From an uncultured Cyanobium sp. (lineage in GTDB: Bacteria > Cyanobacteriota > Cyanobacteriia > PCC-6307 > Cyanobiaceae): DNA of 6,837 nucleotides. The first letter of the stretch is position 1. Every line of letters begins with the position of its first letter. The notes beneath the pieces were generated by a model. That model saw nothing but the letters and a program-made list of their open reading frames with translations, made no database searches and was not told where the DNA came from. Positions 5,664-6,837 of the stretch are shown here, in pieces. The translations under genes were made by a program, and so were the position numbers. The stretch is taken from contig CALFOF010000031.1 of the NCBI GenBank assembly GCA_937919075.1, positions 1-6,837 of the forward strand. The letters are read 5' to 3'.

Positions 5664-6043
5664 CAGGGCACCACCAGCACCGGACAGGGCGCCAGCTGGA
5701 TCACCCGGGCGGCGGTGCTGGGCTCATCGGCTTCGAGGGTGAGGCCGCGGGTGCCCATCACGATCACATCGGCGTTGATTTCATCGGCCACATCGCCGAT
5801 CACGAAGGCGGGATTGCCTTCCCGCTCGATCACCTCGCAGGCCACCCCCGCCTGCTCGAAGTGGCTGCGGGCCTGCTCCAGCAGGCTGGCCACGGCGGCC
5901 GCATCGTGCATGGCTCCCTCCGGTTCCACCACCGAGAGCACCACCAGCCGTCCGTTGTGCTGCTGGGCCAGGCGCAGCGTGAAGCCCGCCGTCTCCATGG
6001 TCTGACGGCTCTGATCGATGGGGAACAAGATGGTGGAGAACAT
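5663..6043 (-). CDS. Universal stress protein (UspA family), small single domain
   Basis: This is a soluble cytoplasmic protein of 126 aa, a little shorter than the usual 140-150 aa. The N-terminal strand MFSTILFPIDQS carries D10 at the family nucleotide-contact position. Next come a helix (about 13-28), strand RLVVLSVVEP (32-41), a long helix (about 47-65), strand ACEVIEREG (68-76) and the core strand ADVIVMGTRG (91-100). The end, APCPVLVVP, is the classic family terminus. ATP-binding members have G-x2-G-x9-G-(S/T). Here G97-T-R-G100 is present, but after nine residues the chain reads T110-A111 instead of Gly-Ser/Thr. ATP binding is therefore doubtful, although the flanking Usp fold is convincing. 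It is the first gene of the operon with rbgA and rluD, and its TGA overlaps the rbgA ATG. It is divergent from pgk. Its exact role is unknown; a regulatory or stress-adaptor role is inferred only from the family. Confidence 0.9.
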   Translation of the reverse strand: MFSTILFPIDQSRQTMETAGFTLRLAQQHNGRLVVLSVVEPEGAMHDAAAVASLLEQARSHFEQAGVACEVIEREGNPAFVIGDVADEINADVIVMGTRGLTLEADEPSTAARVIQLAPCPVLVVP

Positions 6044-6185
6044 CGGTCACAGCCCCGACGGAACAGAAGGGGCAGGCAAGTTGCTGACCTTGTCCTAGCG
6101 CCCGCTGTGCCGGAGACCACCACCACCTTCAACAGGGGCAGGGTCACGGGTTAATGTCGCGCATCTTTCCTTACATCTTGAATCC
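6044..6185. promoter_or_regulatory. Divergent intergenic spacer between the usp operon and pgk
   Basis: These 142 bp separate two divergent transcription units and should carry both promoters. Toward pgk the best weak match is a -10-like GTTAAT (6150-6155) with a poor -35-like TTCAAC (6128-6133), 16 nt apart. The pgk mRNA leader would then be about 25 nt. A small interrupted dyad, CAAG (6077-6080) and CTTG (6089-6092) separated by 8 nt, could be an operator half-site pair but is short enough to be chance. No strong promoter was seen for usp. No Shine-Dalgarno precedes the pgk ATG. No riboswitch, small ORF or terminator was recognised. Confidence 0.35.
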
Positions 6186-6837
6186 ATGACGAAGCGCTCC
6201 CTGGCCAGCCTCTCTGCCGATGAACTGAGCGGCAAGCGCGTCCTGGTGAGGGTCGACTTCAACGTGCCCCTCGACGCTGACGGCACCATCAGCGACGACA
6301 CCCGCATCCGGGCCGCCCTGCCCACGATCAACGACCTCACCGCCAAGGGCGCCCGGGTGATCCTGGCGGCCCACTTCGGCCGTCCCAAGGGCGAGGTGAA
6401 CGAAACGATGCGCCTCACCCCGGTGGCGGCCCGCCTCGCCGAGCTGCTCGGCAAGCCCGTGGTGAAAACCGACAGCTGCATCGGCCCCGATGCCGACGCC
6501 AAGGTGGCTGCCATGGCCGACGGCGATGTGGTGCTGCTGGAGAACGTGCGCTTCTACGCCGAGGAAGAAAAGAACGAGCCCGGCTTCGCCGCCCAGCTCG
6601 CCGCCCTGGCGGACGTCTACGTGAATGATGCCTTCGGCGCCGCGCACCGTGCCCATGCCTCCACCGAGGGCGTCACCAAGTACCTGAGCCCCAGCGTGGC
6701 CGGCCACCTGATGGAGAAGGAGCTGCAGTACCTGCAGGGCGCCATCGATGAGCCCCAGCGGCCGCTGGCGGCGATCGTGGGCGGCTCCAAGGTGAGCAGC
6801 AAGATCGGCGTGCTCGAAGCCCTGATCGACAAGTGCG
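6186..6837 (+). CDS. pgk: Phosphoglycerate kinase (N-terminal half, cut by window edge)
   Basis: Pgk catalyses 3-phosphoglycerate + ATP to 1,3-bisphosphoglycerate + ADP. In cyanobacteria it serves the Calvin cycle as well as glycolysis, in the cytoplasm. The window holds 217 complete codons of a usual length near 400. The family signature is [11 protein letters not shown] (18-28), with D24 and N26 as substrate contacts. DDTRIR gives R40; HFGRP is 63-67; [16 protein letters not shown] contains R122; [16 protein letters not shown] contains R155. [13 protein letters not shown] (199-211) begins the hinge and nucleotide-side region. All substrate-binding basic residues visible in this half are present. 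The ATG at 6186 gives the standard [10 protein letters not shown] start. Upstream in-frame codons do not offer a plausible extension, and no Shine-Dalgarno is visible. The nucleotide-binding domain lies outside the window. Confidence 0.97.
   Translation, partial: MTKRSLASLSADELSGKRVLVRVDFNVPLDADGTISDDTRIRAALPTINDLTAKGARVILAAHFGRPKGEVNETMRLTPVAARLAELLGKPVVKTDSCIGPDADAKVAAMADGDVVLLENVRFYAEEEKNEPGFAAQLAALADVYVNDAFGAAHRAHASTEGVTKYLSPSVAGHLMEKELQYLQGAIDEPQRPLAAIVGGSKVSSKIGVLEALIDKC

Noticed and set aside
4803..6005. A 400-aa plus-strand open frame opposite rbgA and usp
   Set aside because: It spans two well-recognised minus-strand genes and their junction, and has no domain of its own.
6171..6707. 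A 178-aa minus-strand open frame opposite pgk
   Set aside because: Pgk motifs on the plus strand are continuous and conserved; the antisense translation is Gly/His-rich without family features.
1..6837. CRISPR array, tRNA/rRNA, insertion sequence, phage or toxin-antitoxin genes
   Set aside because: No regularly spaced repeats, cloverleaf sequence, transposase or terminal inverted repeats were seen, and the genes pack the window almost completely.

Overview
The window reads as core chromosome of a high-GC unicellular picocyanobacterium of the Cyanobium / alpha-cyanobacterial Synechococcus type. The evidence is the Pgk N-terminus ([10 protein letters not shown], the AHFGRP variant of the usual SHLGRP), plant/cyanobacteria-like RbgA wording (NRRD at G4), very strong G/C third-position preference, near absence of Shine-Dalgarno sequences, and three copies of the cyanobacterial HIP1 octamer GCGATCGC. 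This assignment is from recognition, not from a search.

Layout. Seven protein genes fill the window, two of them cut by its ends. Positions 1-578 (minus) hold the N-terminal 192 codons of a Rel/SpoT (p)ppGpp hydrolase/synthetase. After a 109-bp divergent spacer come two plus-strand genes one base apart: a fused double-ATPase ABC protein of the dipeptide/oligopeptide importer class (688-2310) and a ClC chloride channel/antiporter (2312-3679). The ClC gene converges with a minus-strand operon, and the stop codons overlap by 4 nt. That operon is transcribed from about 6043 down to 3676: a universal stress protein (5663-6043), the circularly permuted ribosome-assembly GTPase RbgA/YlqF (4638-5663), and a RluD-type 23S rRNA pseudouridine synthase (3676-4641). 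Its genes are joined by TGATG and ATGA stop/start overlaps. A 142-bp divergent spacer (6044-6185) separates it from phosphoglycerate kinase (6186 to the end of the window, 217 codons seen).

Function. The minus-strand operon is a ribosome-maturation cassette (large-subunit assembly GTPase plus rRNA modification) led by a small stress protein whose ATP-binding loop looks degenerate. The plus-strand pair is a membrane-transport unit whose ABC half has no permease or binding-protein gene here. SpoT and Pgk belong to stringent-response and Calvin-cycle/glycolytic functions.

I found no CRISPR array, insertion sequence, tRNA, rRNA, phage or clear novel defence/biosynthetic system. The observations most worth a second look are the orphan ABC ATPase coupled to ClC, the Pro-to-Val change in the ClC anion motif, the degenerate Usp nucleotide loop, and an acidic, lower-GC insertion in RbgA. 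Many long open frames on the opposite strands are by-products of the high GC content.
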